DNA of 64,000 nucleotides from contig NZ_FVZL01000001.1 in assembly GCF_900168295.1 (NCBI RefSeq), positions 455,946 to 519,945 on the forward strand, given 5' to 3'. Origin of the DNA: Arthrobacter sp. P2b (lineage in GTDB: Bacteria > Actinomycetota > Actinomycetes > Actinomycetales > Micrococcaceae). The notes under the pieces are model-generated. The model worked only from the letters and a program-made list of their open reading frames with translations. It was not told the origin of the DNA and ran no database searches. The stretch's first letter is position 1; every line of letters begins with the position of its first letter. Position numbers and translations under genes: made by a program. This document shows, in pieces, positions 9,500-18,207 of the stretch.

Positions 9500-10239
9500 A
9501 CACTGCAGGCGTTCCCGGCTTACCCGGCTTTCCGGGCGGGACCGCGGTCAGCGGCCTCCGGGTCTATGACTGGGAGGCCGCTGACGGTCTGTGCGGAGGG
9601 TCACCCCACCTGCACACCGTCTCCACCGAGGCCTACGTGGTGACCGGCGGCACCGGCCAGGTACACACCATCTCCATGGCGGGAGCCGCGGAACATGAGC
9701 TTGCCGCCGGTTCACTGCTTTGGTTCAGCCCCGGGACAGTCCACCGGCTGGTCAATTCCCATCAGCTCACCCTCAACGTGATCATGTCCAACGCCGGGCT
9801 GCCCGAGGCAGGGGACGCTGTCCTCACGTTTCCCCGGGCCATCCTGGCGGATCCGGACAAGTACGCGCAGCACGCGGTACTGCCACGCGATGCTGACGAG
9901 GCCGTCGTCGCCGCAGCCGCCCGCAGGCGCCGGGACCTCGCCATGGAAGGATACGCCGAGCTGCATACATCCGTCCTGCGTGAGGGCCCTGATGCCCTTG
10001 CCGCTTTCCACCGTGCAGCCGCCGTCCTGGTACGCCCGCGCGTGGAGCGCTGGAAGAAGATCTGGTCCGAAACGGTCCGCAGCCAGGTTGACGCAACGGA
10101 GCAGGCGCTGGAGGACCTGGCGGACGGCTCGGCGCGGCCGTTGGCCGGAGCGGCAGTGGCCACCGCCGGCCGCCGCCCCGGCGAGGGGTACGGCATGTGC
10201 GGAAGGCTGACCACCTGGGATGATTCCCGGGTGGTATGA
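9496..10239 (+). CDS. Cupin-domain protein
   Basis: 247 aa starting at a GTG that overlaps the preceding stop (GTGA). The cupin metal-binding motif is complete: His38-x-His40, Glu45, then GGTG (SPHLHTVSTEAYVVTGGTG), followed by the second half near residue 75 (SPGTVHRLVN). The C-terminal 110 residues are helical with no recognised domain. Cupins in this position often act as sugar isomerases, epimerases or sensors. Together with the two upstream genes this suggests a short pathway for an unidentified carbohydrate. Confidence 0.8.
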   Translation: MNTAGVPGLPGFPGGTAVSGLRVYDWEAADGLCGGSPHLHTVSTEAYVVTGGTGQVHTISMAGAAEHELAAGSLLWFSPGTVHRLVNSHQLTLNVIMSNAGLPEAGDAVLTFPRAILADPDKYAQHAVLPRDADEAVVAAAARRRRDLAMEGYAELHTSVLREGPDALAAFHRAAAVLVRPRVERWKKIWSETVRSQVDATEQALEDLADGSARPLAGAAVATAGRRPGEGYGMCGRLTTWDDSRVV

Positions 10240-10267
10240 CTCCCGCGCCAAGTGCGTCCCGGGAGAC

Positions 10268-10273
10268 TAGGCT
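10268..10273 (+). promoter_or_regulatory. -10 hexamer TAGGCT, leaderless arrangement
   Basis: TAGGCT ends 6 nt before the ATG at 10280. No Shine-Dalgarno sequence is present, so the mRNA is probably leaderless or nearly so. It would drive the two-gene KhtT/KhtU-like operon. Confidence 0.5.
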
Positions 10274-10279
10274 TGGTTC

Positions 10280-10762
10280 ATGAACGTGGATGAGACCAAC
10301 CTTCCGGGCCTGGGCCGGCGGAAGGATTTCATGACAGCATCCGGGCGCCGGATCGGCGTGGTGGAGCTGCGGGAGGGCCAGACGGAACTTATCGTTTCCA
10401 CCTGGGACGATCCCGATACCTGCCAAGCTTCAATTCCGCTGACCAGCGACGAAGCAGCCACCCTGGGCAACCTTCTGGGAGGGCAGCACCTGGCCATGAA
10501 GCTGACGGAGGAGCACAAGGATGTCCCCGGGATCGTCACCCGGCAGTTCTCGATCGCTCCGGACTCCCCGTTCCAGAACCAGCCGATGGGCAAGGCCTGC
10601 ATCCGCACCCGGTGCGGCGTGTCCATTGTGGCCATCATGCGTGAAGGCGAGGTGCTCCCGTCGCCGGGACCCGACGTCGTGCTTCACACGGGTGACCTGC
10701 TGGTGGCAGTCGGAACCCAGGAAGGCCTCGACTCGGCGGCCGACATCCTGCGCCACGGATAA
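10280..10762 (+). CDS. Cation/proton antiporter regulatory subunit, KhtT-like (TrkA-C domain)
   Basis: 160 aa, soluble. The C-terminal half (from about residue 85) is a TrkA-C/RCK_C domain: GVSIVAIMREGEVLPSPGPD followed by LHTGDLLVAVGTQEGL. The N-terminal half resembles KhtT of Bacillus subtilis (YhaT), which gates the K+/H+ antiporter KhtU; in that species the TrkA-C domain binds c-di-AMP. The antiporter gene follows after 5 nt, which supports this pairing. Ligand binding here is inferred only from the family. Confidence 0.85.
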   Translation: MNVDETNLPGLGRRKDFMTASGRRIGVVELREGQTELIVSTWDDPDTCQASIPLTSDEAATLGNLLGGQHLAMKLTEEHKDVPGIVTRQFSIAPDSPFQNQPMGKACIRTRCGVSIVAIMREGEVLPSPGPDVVLHTGDLLVAVGTQEGLDSAADILRHG

Positions 10763-10767
10763 ATCCT

Positions 10768-11949
10768 ATGGATCCGCTGGCCCTGACCCTCATTGAACTG
10801 GGGGCCGTTGTGTTCTGCCTTGGCCTGTTGGCCAGGCTGGCCGGACGGATTGGAATGTCACCTATCCCGCTCTATCTGCTGGGCGGGCTCGCTTTCGGTG
10901 CCGGGGGGATCGTCAAGCTCGAAGGCATGCACGAGTTCGCACATCTTTCCGGCGAGATCGGCGTCATCCTGCTGCTGCTTATGCTCGGGCTGGAATATAC
11001 GGCAGCGGAGCTGTTTACCGGCCTCAAGCGGTCATGGCAGGGCGGTGTCCTTGACCTCGTCCTGAACTTCCTGCCAGGCGCCGCCCTGGCGTATTACCTG
11101 GGCTGGGGCGGGGTGGGAGCCATGGTGCTGGGTGGCGTCACCTACATCTCGTCGTCGGGGATCGCTGCGAAAGTCATCACAGACCTCGGCCGCCTGGGCA
11201 ACCGCGAAACTCCCGTGGTGCTGTCCATCCTGGTGTTCGAGGACCTGGCCATGGCCGTCTACCTGCCCATCCTGACGGCCATCCTTGCCGGCGTCAGCTT
11301 CCTGGGCGGCCTCACAACGGTGGGCATCGCGCTGGCAGTGGTGAGCCTGGTGCTTATGGTGGCCCTGCGCCACGGCCACAGCGTCTCCAAGGCCGTCCAC
11401 AGCGAGAACTCCGAGGTCTTCCTCCTGAACGTCCTCGGCGCCGCCCTGCTGATAGCCGGGGTGGCGTCAGCCATGCAGGTTTCGGCGGCGGTGGGCGCGT
11501 TTATGCTGGGCATCGCCATTTCCGGAGCCACCGCCCATAACGCCACGCGCATCCTTGAACCGCTGCGTGACCTGTTCGCGGCCATCTTCTTCGTGGCGTT
11601 CGGCCTCAATACGGACCCCACATCCATCCCGCCCGTACTGGGGTGGGCCCTGGTGCTGGCCGTCATCACGGCCGTGACCAAGATGGCCACCGGGATCTGG
11701 GCGGCGAAGCGGGCAAATATTGCACGTCCCGGCCAGTTCCGTGCCGGGGCTACGCTGATTGCGCGCGGGGAATTTTCCATCGTTATCGCCGGGCTGGCCG
11801 TGGCCTCCGGAGCCATTCCCGCGGAACTGGCTGCCTTGGCCACCGCCTACGTGCTGATCATGGCCGTGGTTGGACCGCTGGCAGCCCGCTACGTTGAACC
11901 GCTCGCCAGGATGGCGACGGGGAGCCCGGGCGTCGCAGCAAAGGCGTAG
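10768..11949 (+). CDS. Monovalent cation/proton antiporter, CPA2 family (KhtU/KefB-like)
   Basis: 393-aa integral membrane protein with about 12 helices of the Na_H_Exchanger/CPA2 fold. Conserved features include EIGVILLLLMLGLEYTA near residue 62 and the GAFMLGIAISG segment near residue 245. It lacks an own C-terminal TrkA-N domain; regulation is supplied by the separate KhtT-like protein encoded 5 nt upstream. The likely role is K+ (or Na+) efflux in exchange for protons for pH and turgor control. It converges on dcd with only 15 nt between the stops. Confidence 0.88.
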   Translation: MDPLALTLIELGAVVFCLGLLARLAGRIGMSPIPLYLLGGLAFGAGGIVKLEGMHEFAHLSGEIGVILLLLMLGLEYTAAELFTGLKRSWQGGVLDLVLNFLPGAALAYYLGWGGVGAMVLGGVTYISSSGIAAKVITDLGRLGNRETPVVLSILVFEDLAMAVYLPILTAILAGVSFLGGLTTVGIALAVVSLVLMVALRHGHSVSKAVHSENSEVFLLNVLGAALLIAGVASAMQVSAAVGAFMLGIAISGATAHNATRILEPLRDLFAAIFFVAFGLNTDPTSIPPVLGWALVLAVITAVTKMATGIWAAKRANIARPGQFRAGATLIARGEFSIVIAGLAVASGAIPAELAALATAYVLIMAVVGPLAARYVEPLARMATGSPGVAAKA

Positions 11950-11964
11950 CCTCCGGTACCGGCC

Positions 11965-12540
11965 CTAAATGCTGGTGCGGTGGAAGTTCAGGTGGCTGCG
12001 GCTGGCTGTGGGCCCGCGCTGGCCCTGGTAGCGGTTGCCGTACCCGCCATGGCCGTACGGGTACTCAGCGGAGGACGTCAGCCGGAAAAAGCACAGCTGG
12101 CCGATCTTCATGCCCGGCCACAGTTTGATGGGCAGCGTGGCCATGTTGGACAGCTCCAGGGTCACGTGGCCGGAGAAACCGGGGTCAATGAACCCGGCGG
12201 TGGAGTGGGTCAGGAGCCCCAGCCGCCCCAGGGAGGACTTGCCTTCCAGGCGGGCCGCGATGTCATCCGGCAACGTAACAATCTCGTAGGTTGAGCCCAG
12301 GACGAACTCGCCGGGGTGCAGGATAAAGGCTTCGTCCTGCTCCACTTCCACCAGCCGCGTCAGCTCGGGCTGCTCCTGGGCAGGGTCGATGTGCGCGTAC
12401 TTGTGGTTGTCGAAAAGCCGGAAGAACTTATCGATCCGGACGTCCACGGATGACGGCTGCACCATCGCCGAATCGTACGGCTCCAGCACGATCCGTTGGG
12501 AGTCTATTTCGGCACGAATATCGCGGTCAGAGATCAGCAC
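11965..12540 (-). CDS. dcd: dCTP deaminase (probably bifunctional dCTP deaminase/dUTPase)
   Basis: 191 aa starting at GTG (12540). Deaminates dCTP to dUTP in thymidylate supply. The active-site block [20 protein letters not shown] (residues about 105-125) contains the HSTAG variant seen in the bifunctional Methanocaldococcus and Mycobacterium enzymes, which also hydrolyse dUTP to dUMP, rather than the HVTAH form of E. coli. Length matches the Mycobacterium enzyme. The C-terminal tail [14 protein letters not shown] is the flexible nucleotide-closing segment. A TACGGT -10 candidate lies about 11 nt upstream of the GTG, so the leader is short or absent. Confidence 0.95.
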   Translation of the reverse strand: MLISDRDIRAEIDSQRIVLEPYDSAMVQPSSVDVRIDKFFRLFDNHKYAHIDPAQEQPELTRLVEVEQDEAFILHPGEFVLGSTYEIVTLPDDIAARLEGKSSLGRLGLLTHSTAGFIDPGFSGHVTLELSNMATLPIKLWPGMKIGQLCFFRLTSSAEYPYGHGGYGNRYQGQRGPTASRSHLNFHRTSI

Positions 12541-12673
12541 CGTCCCAAATTACCGTATGCCTTATCCACACCTATATTTTCCCGTTGTTGCTGTGGCCTA
12601 GTGGGGCTAATGTTGCCTCAGATGCACAGGCGCCGGATGGTCTCCCGGATGGCCCAACAGAGCTGGGGATGTT

Positions 12674-14392
12674 GTGAATAAATTGGTTGCGCCCTCTTTT
12701 ATTGGTGTGCTCTGCGCCCTTGCGCTGGTCTCATCATCAGCGGGAACACTGTCGGTGCCGGCGCCCGCCAGCCAGTCGGCCAGCGCAGCGGCTCCGCTGG
12801 GCGTCTCACTGGAGCCTGCGGTCAACGACGGCGGTGCCTCCGCCGGCGGCGGATCCGCCGGATCCATCCTGAAACCCGCTGTGGAACCGGACATCCGCCC
12901 GGCATCACCTGCTGCTGTGACAAGCGTGGTCACCGAGCCCGCCGTCCGCCCGTCCACAGATGCCCCCGCTGCACCTGCGCCCACGCCCGCGGTTACCGGA
13001 GAACCTGCTCCGGCCGGCTCTGCAGACCCTGTCCCCTGGATCCCTCCGCTGTGGGCGCCGGACGAGGAATTGGCCTCACCCCCGGCCACCCGCCTGGCGG
13101 CCCCCGAGTCCGCAACGGCGATGCCCGCACCTGAGGGCCTGGTCCGGGACAGCAATGCCGCAGCTGTCCTCACGGTGTTCAACCGGATCAATGAATACAG
13201 GGTGGCCAACAAGCTGAACCCGGTGAAATACCATGCCACCGTTGCCGGGCTGGCGCAGGAATGGTCCGACAACATTGCCTCGCGTGAGGTGATTGAGCAC
13301 CGCGCCAGTTTCTGGACGGATCCGCGCGCCATGAATCCGAACAACGGCGCCGGCGAGGTCATCGCCATCCGCACGGACCGCGATGCCGCTCAGCTGGTGG
13401 AATGGTGGAAGGGTTCCCCGGGCCACAACGCCATGCTGCTCGACCCGCGTTTCAATGTCATGGGCGCCGGGATCTCGTACACGGACAGCACGTACAAGAT
13501 CTGGGGCGTGGTCAACTTCTTCGGCTACACAACACTTCCGGCAGGCACCACCGATTCCCCCGGCGGCGCAGGCTCAGGCAACGCCTTCCCGCCGCCGGTT
13601 GCCAGCATGTGCGATGCCCCCGTCAGGCACATGCCGCCCACGCTTGACCTGTCCGCCGCCGCGATCAAGGGCCCGGCAGACCTGGTAACCGTGGATTCCG
13701 CCGGCCAACTCCTCAACCGGCCCTCGCTGGGCGCGCGCTCCTACGCTCCGGCCAAGGTGATCGGCTCCGGGTTCACCGGCGCCAAGGAGGTCTTCGTGAC
13801 GGACTGGGACCGTGACGGCGCGTATGACCTGCTGACGCAATGGACCAACGGGAACCTCACGCTCCACCGGGGCATCGCCACCGGTGGATTCCAGGCTCCT
13901 GTCACGCTCGGAGCGGGGGGATGGCAGTCCCTGACCTTGGCGGTGGGTGGCTGGTGCGCCAACAACCGGATGCCCCAGATCCTCGCCCTGGATACTGCCG
14001 GCGGCCTTTACCTGTACCCCAACAAGGGCACAGGTGACCTTTCCGGACGCACGCTTATTGCCAGCGGCATCACGGCCAGCCGGCTCTCCATGGTTGATTA
14101 CGACGCCGACGGCTTCCAGGACATCCTGGCAGTGCGGTCCGATGGTGCTGTGCAGCTCTATCGGGGCTGGGGAACCATCGCCCTGCGGGCGGAAGCGAGG
14201 CCGACTGTCGCCACGGGGTGGCAGGACGTCACGGGCGTCAAGGCGCTGCGGGACGTCACCGGGCTGAACTCGACGGGACTGGCGCTCCGCCGGGCGTCGG
14301 ACGTGGTGCAGTACTGGGACCTGACCGGTGGAACCCTTGCCACGCCGTCGAACATCGCCGGGCCGTGGTCCGGACAGCGGCTGGCACAGTAG
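12674..14392 (+). CDS. Secreted CAP (SCP/PR1-like) domain protein with FG-GAP/VCBS repeats
   Basis: 572 aa from a GTG at 12674. Residues 1 to about 25 form a signal peptide (hydrophobic core IGVLCALALVSSS). Residues about 26-155 are a low-complexity Pro/Ala/Ser linker. Residues about 159-283 are a CAP domain (VFNRINEYRVANKLNPVKY ... WWKGSPGHNAMLLDPRF) with the His and Glu residues typical of bacterial CAP proteins. The C-terminal part (about 340-565) holds FG-GAP-like beta-propeller units with DWDRDGAYDLL and DYDADGFQDIL calcium-loop motifs. It is probably exported; function unknown. The stop is 43 nt from a convergent gene. Confidence 0.85.
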   Translation: MNKLVAPSFIGVLCALALVSSSAGTLSVPAPASQSASAAAPLGVSLEPAVNDGGASAGGGSAGSILKPAVEPDIRPASPAAVTSVVTEPAVRPSTDAPAAPAPTPAVTGEPAPAGSADPVPWIPPLWAPDEELASPPATRLAAPESATAMPAPEGLVRDSNAAAVLTVFNRINEYRVANKLNPVKYHATVAGLAQEWSDNIASREVIEHRASFWTDPRAMNPNNGAGEVIAIRTDRDAAQLVEWWKGSPGHNAMLLDPRFNVMGAGISYTDSTYKIWGVVNFFGYTTLPAGTTDSPGGAGSGNAFPPPVASMCDAPVRHMPPTLDLSAAAIKGPADLVTVDSAGQLLNRPSLGARSYAPAKVIGSGFTGAKEVFVTDWDRDGAYDLLTQWTNGNLTLHRGIATGGFQAPVTLGAGGWQSLTLAVGGWCANNRMPQILALDTAGGLYLYPNKGTGDLSGRTLIASGITASRLSMVDYDADGFQDILAVRSDGAVQLYRGWGTIALRAEARPTVATGWQDVTGVKALRDVTGLNSTGLALRRASDVVQYWDLTGGTLATPSNIAGPWSGQRLAQ

Positions 14393-14435
14393 GCCAACCC
14401 GGGCGGCGGCTGCGCAACAAGCTGCGGCCGGCCGC

Positions 14436-14900
14436 CTACTGGGCGGCGGGCTGAAGTTCCAGGACGTCCTTGAGCCGGTCCAGCTGGGCAACCTCGGAGC
14501 AGACACTTCGCTGGACCATCCGGTTCAGGAGGCCGAGCCGGTCGAGGAAGCCGAATGAGCCCTCCGGCAATGCTTCCAGCGCGAACCTGACGCGGGTTCC
14601 CGAGCTCTCGGTGCTGAGGTAGTAACCGCCCGTGCGGTTGGCGGGGCCGGAGGTGACCTGGAACTCTATCTCCGCCCCTGGCCTTGCCTGCGTGATTTCC
14701 AGGTCGGCCGGAATGCTCAGTCCGGACCGCCCTGCCACCATCTGCCGGTACACGGTGCCCTTGGTCCCGGCCGGGCCCTGGAGCAGCTTGACGCTGCGGA
14801 TACCGTCGCGCCAGAGCGGAAGATTGGTGGCGTCGAGCAGGTACAGGTACACAGCCATGGCGTCACGCCGGATGAGGACCTCGTGCTCTGCGAATGCCAT
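14436..14900 (-). CDS. SRPBCC (START-like) superfamily protein
   Basis: 154 aa from the ATG at 14900, chosen because AGGAAG stands about 7 nt upstream; a frame extension to 14936 has no ribosome site. It shows the SRPBCC pattern: start MAFAEHEVLIRRDAMAVYLYLLD, a mid-protein beta-strand EIEFQVTSGPANRTGGYYL and a long C-terminal helix. The family binds hydrophobic ligands in a deep cavity; members include polyketide cyclases and lipid carriers. There is no operon context to suggest a ligand. Confidence 0.75.
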   Translation of the reverse strand: MAFAEHEVLIRRDAMAVYLYLLDATNLPLWRDGIRSVKLLQGPAGTKGTVYRQMVAGRSGLSIPADLEITQARPGAEIEFQVTSGPANRTGGYYLSTESSGTRVRFALEALPEGSFGFLDRLGLLNRMVQRSVCSEVAQLDRLKDVLELQPAAQ

Positions 14901-15141
14901 GAAATTCTTCCTGTGGTTGACGTCGGCCTGCCGCAATAGCCGCCTCCCCCTGACGCCCGCAGCTATCCGGTTCAGGTTAGCCAGCTCATTGTGTCCCCAC
15001 CTAGCCAGGCAGGGGGACGTTATTGAAGAGTTACTGGATGACGCCGCGGGTAACGGGACACGGCGGCGCGGCTTTCGGGTTGGGCGGCACGCCGCCGCAA
15101 CTGCGCTAAGCTAAGTTCTGCCCCGCGCGAGTGGGGGCGAT

Positions 15142-15215
15142 GCGGCTGTAGCTCAATGGTAGAGCGCTAGCTTCCCAAGCTTGATACGCGGGTTCGATTC
15201 CCGTCAGCCGCTCCA
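15142..15215 (+). tRNA. tRNA-Gly (anticodon CCC)
   Basis: Cloverleaf found by eye: acceptor stem GCGGCTG/CAGCCGC, D arm GCTC-AATGGTA-GAGC, anticodon loop TTCCCAA (anticodon CCC), T arm GCGGG-TTCGATT-CCCGT, discriminator T and an encoded CCA (15213-15215). The second pair of the anticodon stem is a U-U mismatch; the other pairs are canonical. A TAAGCT -10 candidate lies at 15107-15112. Confidence 0.95.
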
Positions 15216-15315
15216 CTCTTGCCCTTGGCGGCACCTGCAGCCCCGGAGCCCCGTTAGGCACCCAGGTGTATCGTCAGTAGTCAGGAACCTTTTCGGTTCC
15301 GCTACAGGAGCAATC

Positions 15316-15456
15316 ATGGCTGACAAGTCCCCGCGTCAAACGGCATCAAAAAAGTCCGGCAAGTCCATCAAGGAAAAACGCGCAGATAAGAAGGCCGCCT
15401 CCGCACCGGCCAGTTCCCTGGACATCACGTCCGGCAAGGCTCCCAAAAAGAAGTGA
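15316..15456 (+). CDS. Small highly basic hypothetical protein
   Basis: 46 aa starting MADKSPRQTASKKSGKSIKE, with AGGAG 6 nt before the ATG. Almost one third of residues are Lys or Arg and no hydrophobic core is visible, so it is probably disordered and may bind nucleic acid or the ribosome; that is inference. Similar short lysine-rich proteins occur in Arthrobacter relatives, to my knowledge without assigned function. The stop overlaps the next start (GTGA, 15453-15456), so it is translationally coupled to the dehydrogenase-like gene. Confidence 0.72.
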   Translation: MADKSPRQTASKKSGKSIKEKRADKKAASAPASSLDITSGKAPKKK

Positions 15457-16625
15457 CCGGCCACCAGAGCCAACTGAGCCTGGGAGTCCTGGCATCAACA
15501 AGAAAACCGGACGAACTCCGCCTCCCCATTCATCCCCTGCATTTTGAACGCATTGCCCCGGCCCTGCGGCGGCGCATCATCCTGGAGCACGGCTACGGCG
15601 AGCGCTTCGGCGTTTCAGACCAGCACCTCGCGACCCTTGTGGGCACGATCGCCAGCAGGGAAGAGCTGCTGGCGGAAGCGGACATCGTGCTTCTGCCCAA
15701 GCCGCAGCCAGAGGATCTCGCCGAACTGCGTGACGGGCAGGTTCTGTGGGGCTGGCCGCACTGCGTCCAGGACCGCGCCATCACGCAGCTGGCCATCGAC
15801 AAGAAGCTCACGCTGATTGCCTTCGAGGCAATGAACCACTGGGCCAGCGACGGCGGTTTCGGCCTGCACGTGTTCCACAAGAACAACGAACTGGCCGGGT
15901 ACTGCTCGGTGCTGCATGCGCTCTCCCTGACGGGTTCAACGGGAGATTACGGGCGGCGCCTGAGTGCCGTGGTGATCGGCTTTGGAGCCACCGCCCGTGG
16001 CGCCGTCACTGCGCTGAATGCGCATGGGATCCACGATGTGCAGGTGCTGACCAACCGGGGAGTCGCCGCCGTTGGCGCCCCCATCCACTCCGTGAACATC
16101 GTGCAGTTCGACCACGACGACGAGGCGCCCTTCCTGAGCCAGGTCATCACCGAACGGGGCAGGGTTCCGCTCGCCCCGTTCCTCGCCGAAAGCGACATCG
16201 TGGTCAACTGCACCCTGCAGGACCCGAACAATCCGCTGACGTATCTGCAGACCGAGGACCTGGACGCCTTCGCCCCGGGCAGCCTCATCATCGACGTGTC
16301 CTGTGACCCCGGCATGGGCTTCAGCTGGGCGCGTTCCACCACCTTTGCCGAGCCGATGGTGGCCATCGGGGACCACATCAGCTACTACGCGGTGGACCAC
16401 AGCCCGTCGTATTTGTGGAATTCCTCGAGTTGGGAAATCAGCCAGGCCCTGCAGCCGTTCCTGGAAACGGTCATGGGCGGGCCCGATGCCTGGGCGGGAA
16501 GCGACACCATAACCCGTGCCCTTGAAATCCGCGACGGCGTGGTGCGCAACCAGGACGTGCTGGAGTTCCAGCAGCGCGATGAGGCGTACCCGCACCGTGT
16601 GCGGCAGGTGCAACCGGCTTTGTAA
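15453..16625 (+). CDS. N5-(carboxyethyl)ornithine synthase-like dehydrogenase (AlaDH/PNT family)
   Basis: 390 aa from a GTG that overlaps the upstream stop. The N-terminal domain carries the AlaDH/PNT start pattern (SLGVLASTRKPDELRLPIHP) and the Rossmann domain near residue 168 has RLSAVVIGFGATARGAV. This matches the opine-type branch that includes Lactococcus N5-(carboxyethyl)ornithine synthase, which joins pyruvate to the side-chain amine of ornithine or lysine with NADPH. The protein is longer than the Lactococcus enzyme (313 aa). The true amino donor is not known. Confidence 0.78.
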   Translation: MTGHQSQLSLGVLASTRKPDELRLPIHPLHFERIAPALRRRIILEHGYGERFGVSDQHLATLVGTIASREELLAEADIVLLPKPQPEDLAELRDGQVLWGWPHCVQDRAITQLAIDKKLTLIAFEAMNHWASDGGFGLHVFHKNNELAGYCSVLHALSLTGSTGDYGRRLSAVVIGFGATARGAVTALNAHGIHDVQVLTNRGVAAVGAPIHSVNIVQFDHDDEAPFLSQVITERGRVPLAPFLAESDIVVNCTLQDPNNPLTYLQTEDLDAFAPGSLIIDVSCDPGMGFSWARSTTFAEPMVAIGDHISYYAVDHSPSYLWNSSSWEISQALQPFLETVMGGPDAWAGSDTITRALEIRDGVVRNQDVLEFQQRDEAYPHRVRQVQPAL

Positions 16626-16643
16626 AGCGCACCTTTGTTCAGC

Positions 16644-16674
16644 GATGCCGGCACGCAGGAAACGTGCCGGCATC
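16644..16674. terminator. Hairpin between convergent genes
   Basis: Perfect 12-bp stem GATGCCGGCACG / CGTGCCGGCATC with a 7-nt loop, midway between the stops at 16625 and 16682. No U-tract follows on either strand, so it may be a weak or Rho-assisted bidirectional terminator. Confidence 0.6.
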
Positions 16675-16681
16675 CGCATTC

Positions 16682-18064
16682 TCAGGGAGCCGCGGCCGCT
16701 TTCACGATGCGCACGGGGTGGCTCCGGTCCTTGAAGTCCACCTGCAGCTTGAGCGAACCCTTGCGCGCCAGGACGACGGCGACGGTCAGGGCCGCGAGCA
16801 CCGGCACCCCGCCGGAAACCAGGAGGGCCACGTGCGGATCCGCATGTTCGGCGATCCAGCCGAGCATGGGTCCGCCGAGGGCCTGGCCGCCGATCAGCAC
16901 CATGATGTAGAGGCTCATCACGCGGCCCCGGATACCCATATTGGAGCTGACCTGGACCAGTTGGTTGGAACCCGTGAGGAACATCAGGCACCAGAATCCG
17001 GACAGGACCATCGCAGCGCCGAACCAGGCCATCGAGGGCGCCCAGGCGGCGAGGCACAGCATGGCCCCGTACATTCCTGCGCAGAACACGACTGACCGGA
17101 GCCGGAGTTGCCGGCGGCGGGTCGAAGCCACGGCCCCCGCCAACGCGCCCAGCGCCACCAGTGCATTGAGCAGGCCATAACCGCCGGCACCCACCCTGTA
17201 CACGTGGTCCGCGAAAGCGGCAAGCACCACCGGAAGGCTCATGGCGAACACTGCAATGAAACCGGCCATGAGCCAGGGCCAGTAGATGGTGGGCTTGCTC
17301 AGGGCATAACGGAGACCCTCGCGCAGCATCCCCTTGCTCTTGGGGGCCGGCGGGCTCACGAAGAGCTGGTCCTTCCGGAGGACCAGCAGCATGGCCACCG
17401 TTGAGCAGCAGGCCACGGCGTTGGCGGCAAAAGCCCAGCCGGCACCCACTGCTGTCAGCAGCAGCCCGGCCAGGGCAGGGCCGATCAAGCCACCCAGCTG
17501 GAAGGTGGTGGAGTTGACGCTGATGGCGTTGCGCAGGTAGGTGGGCCCCACCAGTTCGTTGACGAACACCTGCCGCGCAGGCTGGTCGAGGACCGTGACC
17601 AGGCCCAGCACCAGTGCGATCACATAGACGTGCCATACCTGGACGGTTCCGGTGAGCGCGAGGGCTGCGAGCGCTGCAGCCAGGACCGCGGCAAGGCTCT
17701 GGCAGAGGATCAGGATCTTCCGCTTGGCGAAACGGTCGGCCACCATCCCGCCCCACGGCCCCAGCAGGAGCGAGGGCAGGAACTGCAGCGCCACGGTGAT
17801 TCCCACGGCAGTCACGGAACCGGAGAGCTGCAGCACCATCCAGTCCTGGGCGATCCGCTGCATCCAGATCGCGATGACGGCGATGAAATGCCCTGCCGCG
17901 AAAATCCGGAAGTTGGGGACTCTCAGGGAGATGAAGGTGTGCCGCCAGGGAAGGCGTTCCGAGGCAACCGGCAGCGGCTGGGTCTGGTTGTCCGGCGGAG
18001 CGGTGCCCGCGGAATCGATGACGGGCTGGGTGACGCTTGCCGATGACGGCGGTGGGGGTGCCAC
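16682..18064 (-). CDS. MFS transporter, EntS/DHA3-like exporter
   Basis: 460 aa from a GTG at 18064 with GAGG about 9 nt upstream. After a polar 37-residue N-terminus come about 12 helices. The first block HTFISLRVPNFRIFAAGHFI and the loop GPWGGMVADRFAKRKIL identify the DHA3 (EntS-like) branch, which exports drugs, siderophores or other small molecules. It is transcribed away from the LysR gene at 18208, which probably regulates it. Confidence 0.85.
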   Translation of the reverse strand: MAPPPPSSASVTQPVIDSAGTAPPDNQTQPLPVASERLPWRHTFISLRVPNFRIFAAGHFIAVIAIWMQRIAQDWMVLQLSGSVTAVGITVALQFLPSLLLGPWGGMVADRFAKRKILILCQSLAAVLAAALAALALTGTVQVWHVYVIALVLGLVTVLDQPARQVFVNELVGPTYLRNAISVNSTTFQLGGLIGPALAGLLLTAVGAGWAFAANAVACCSTVAMLLVLRKDQLFVSPPAPKSKGMLREGLRYALSKPTIYWPWLMAGFIAVFAMSLPVVLAAFADHVYRVGAGGYGLLNALVALGALAGAVASTRRRQLRLRSVVFCAGMYGAMLCLAAWAPSMAWFGAAMVLSGFWCLMFLTGSNQLVQVSSNMGIRGRVMSLYIMVLIGGQALGGPMLGWIAEHADPHVALLVSGGVPVLAALTVAVVLARKGSLKLQVDFKDRSHPVRIVKAAAAP

Positions 18065-18157
18065 AGTGGTGTCCTCAAAATTGCGGGCGGTCCGGGATGC
18101 CCTTAACGCTAGGCTGGGCCCAACGGATTATGGAGGCCTATTCTCCCTATAACTCGT

Positions 18158-18172
18158 ATTGCGAAGCACAAT
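18158..18172. promoter_or_regulatory. Candidate LysR box (T-N11-A) in the divergent intergenic region
   Basis: ATTGCGAAGCACAAT has perfect ATTG/CAAT arms around a T-N11-A core and lies between the divergent MFS (start 18064) and LysR (start 18208) genes. This is the usual place for an autoregulatory LysR site that also controls the divergent target. Confidence 0.5.
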
Positions 18173-18207
18173 GAGAGATCCGGCAGTGCCGGCCGAAGGA
18201 GCCCGAC

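Noticed and set aside
15936..17756. Open frame of 606 codons on the minus strand
   Set aside because: It spans the antisense of one gene and an alternate frame of the MFS gene and runs through the hairpin between them.
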